A DNA stretch of 5,147 bases from Thermoflexus sp. GTDB taxonomy: Bacteria; Chloroflexota; Anaerolineae; Thermoflexales; Thermoflexaceae. The DNA lies in contig JAGHYO010000183.1 in the NCBI GenBank assembly GCA_017743605.1, positions 1 to 5,147 on the forward strand, given 5' to 3'. The notes beneath the pieces were generated by a model that worked only from the letters and a program-made list of their open reading frames with translations, had not been told where the DNA came from and made no database searches. Numbering within the stretch: position 1 is the first letter of the stretch; each line of letters opens with the position of its first letter. A program made the position numbers and the translations under genes. Positions 4,781 through 5,147 of this stretch are shown one piece after another.

Positions 4781-5147
4781 ATGGTAGGGGTGCAGAACCC
4801 GACCACCCTGGGGTTCCTTCTGGAACAGATCCGCGACCCTCTCAGCCCTTCGGACCGCGCACTGATCGAGCGCGCCTATGCGCTGGCGGAGCGGGCCCAC
4901 AACCGTCAGACCCGCGCCTCGGGGGAGCCTTACCTCTATCATTGCTTAGCGGTGGCGGGCATCCTGGCCGAGCTGCGGATGGACCCCGCAGTGATCGCGG
5001 CCGCCCTGCTCCACGATGTGGTCGAGGACGCCGGGGTGAACCTCGAGGAGATCCGTCGCGAGTTCGGGGAGGAGGTCGCCCGCATGGTGGACGGGGTCAC
5101 CAAGCTGAAATACATCGACCGGCTGCGGGCCCAGCCGGAGGACGGGG
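4781..5147 (+). CDS. rel: RelA/SpoT-family (p)ppGpp synthetase/hydrolase, N-terminal part
   Basis: The first 122 codons of an RSH enzyme, which makes and degrades the stringent-response alarmone (p)ppGpp; the gene runs off the window end. The visible part is the HD hydrolase domain: TRASGEPYLYHCLAVAGILAEL (44-65), containing Arg45 and metal ligand His54; AAALLHDVVEDAG (73-85), with His78-Asp79 and the catalytic pair Glu82-Asp83; then EEVARMVDGVTKL (97-109). All hydrolase residues expected in this stretch are present, so hydrolysis should work and the protein is probably a bifunctional Rel. The usual Thr after ED is Ala. The synthetase, TGS and ACT domains are not visible. The ATG follows GAAAGGCGGTGG (4765-4776); spacing from the AGG part is a little long (10 bases). 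It has its own promoter and is separated from the upstream operon by the repeat block. Cytoplasmic. Confidence 0.9.
   Translation, partial: MVGVQNPTTLGFLLEQIRDPLSPSDRALIERAYALAERAHNRQTRASGEPYLYHCLAVAGILAELRMDPAVIAAALLHDVVEDAGVNLEEIRREFGEEVARMVDGVTKLKYIDRLRAQPEDG

Overview
The window is GC-rich DNA (roughly two-thirds G+C by eye). Its gene set is typical of a thermophilic Chloroflexota-like bacterium: a thermophile-style TnpB, an F420/flavin-dependent luciferase-like oxidoreductase, a CoxM-type FAD subunit and a RelA/SpoT enzyme. The lineage is inferred from gene content and protein flavour and is not proven. All supportable genes are on the + strand.

Positions 1-371 hold the 3' end of an IS200/IS605-type tnpB and its structured right end. 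The RuvC-III aspartate of this TnpB appears to be replaced by glycine. Immediately after it, an M28 zinc peptidase keeps its whole metal-binding core (about 394-1131) but has no normal start. The element probably landed in this gene and removed its N-terminus. Positions 1132-1511 contain no convincing gene and end in a promoter.

Positions 1512-3898 look like one operon. It starts with an intact luciferase-like monooxygenase-family (LLM) oxidoreductase. Nine bases later comes a hotdog-fold (PaaI-like) thioesterase broken by one or two frameshifts. It ends with an intact FAD-binding subunit of the molybdenum hydroxylase (CO/xanthine dehydrogenase) family. The large and small hydroxylase subunits are not in the window.

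Positions 3899-4780 are about 880 bases without a gene but packed with repeats. There are five degenerate REP-like palindromes (GTAGGAGCGGC-TTTC-GCCGCGACC type), and the central ones lie in an exactly 88-bp-periodic tandem array. A second hairpin family has the form CCGAAAT..TTTCGG, three copies. There is also a bulged long inverted repeat (4418-4518) and a MITE-like nested palindrome (4628-4705) flanked by a possible 6-bp target duplication.

An extended -10 promoter follows, and then a RelA/SpoT-family (p)ppGpp enzyme begins at 4781. Its HD hydrolase domain is intact as far as it can be read before the window ends.
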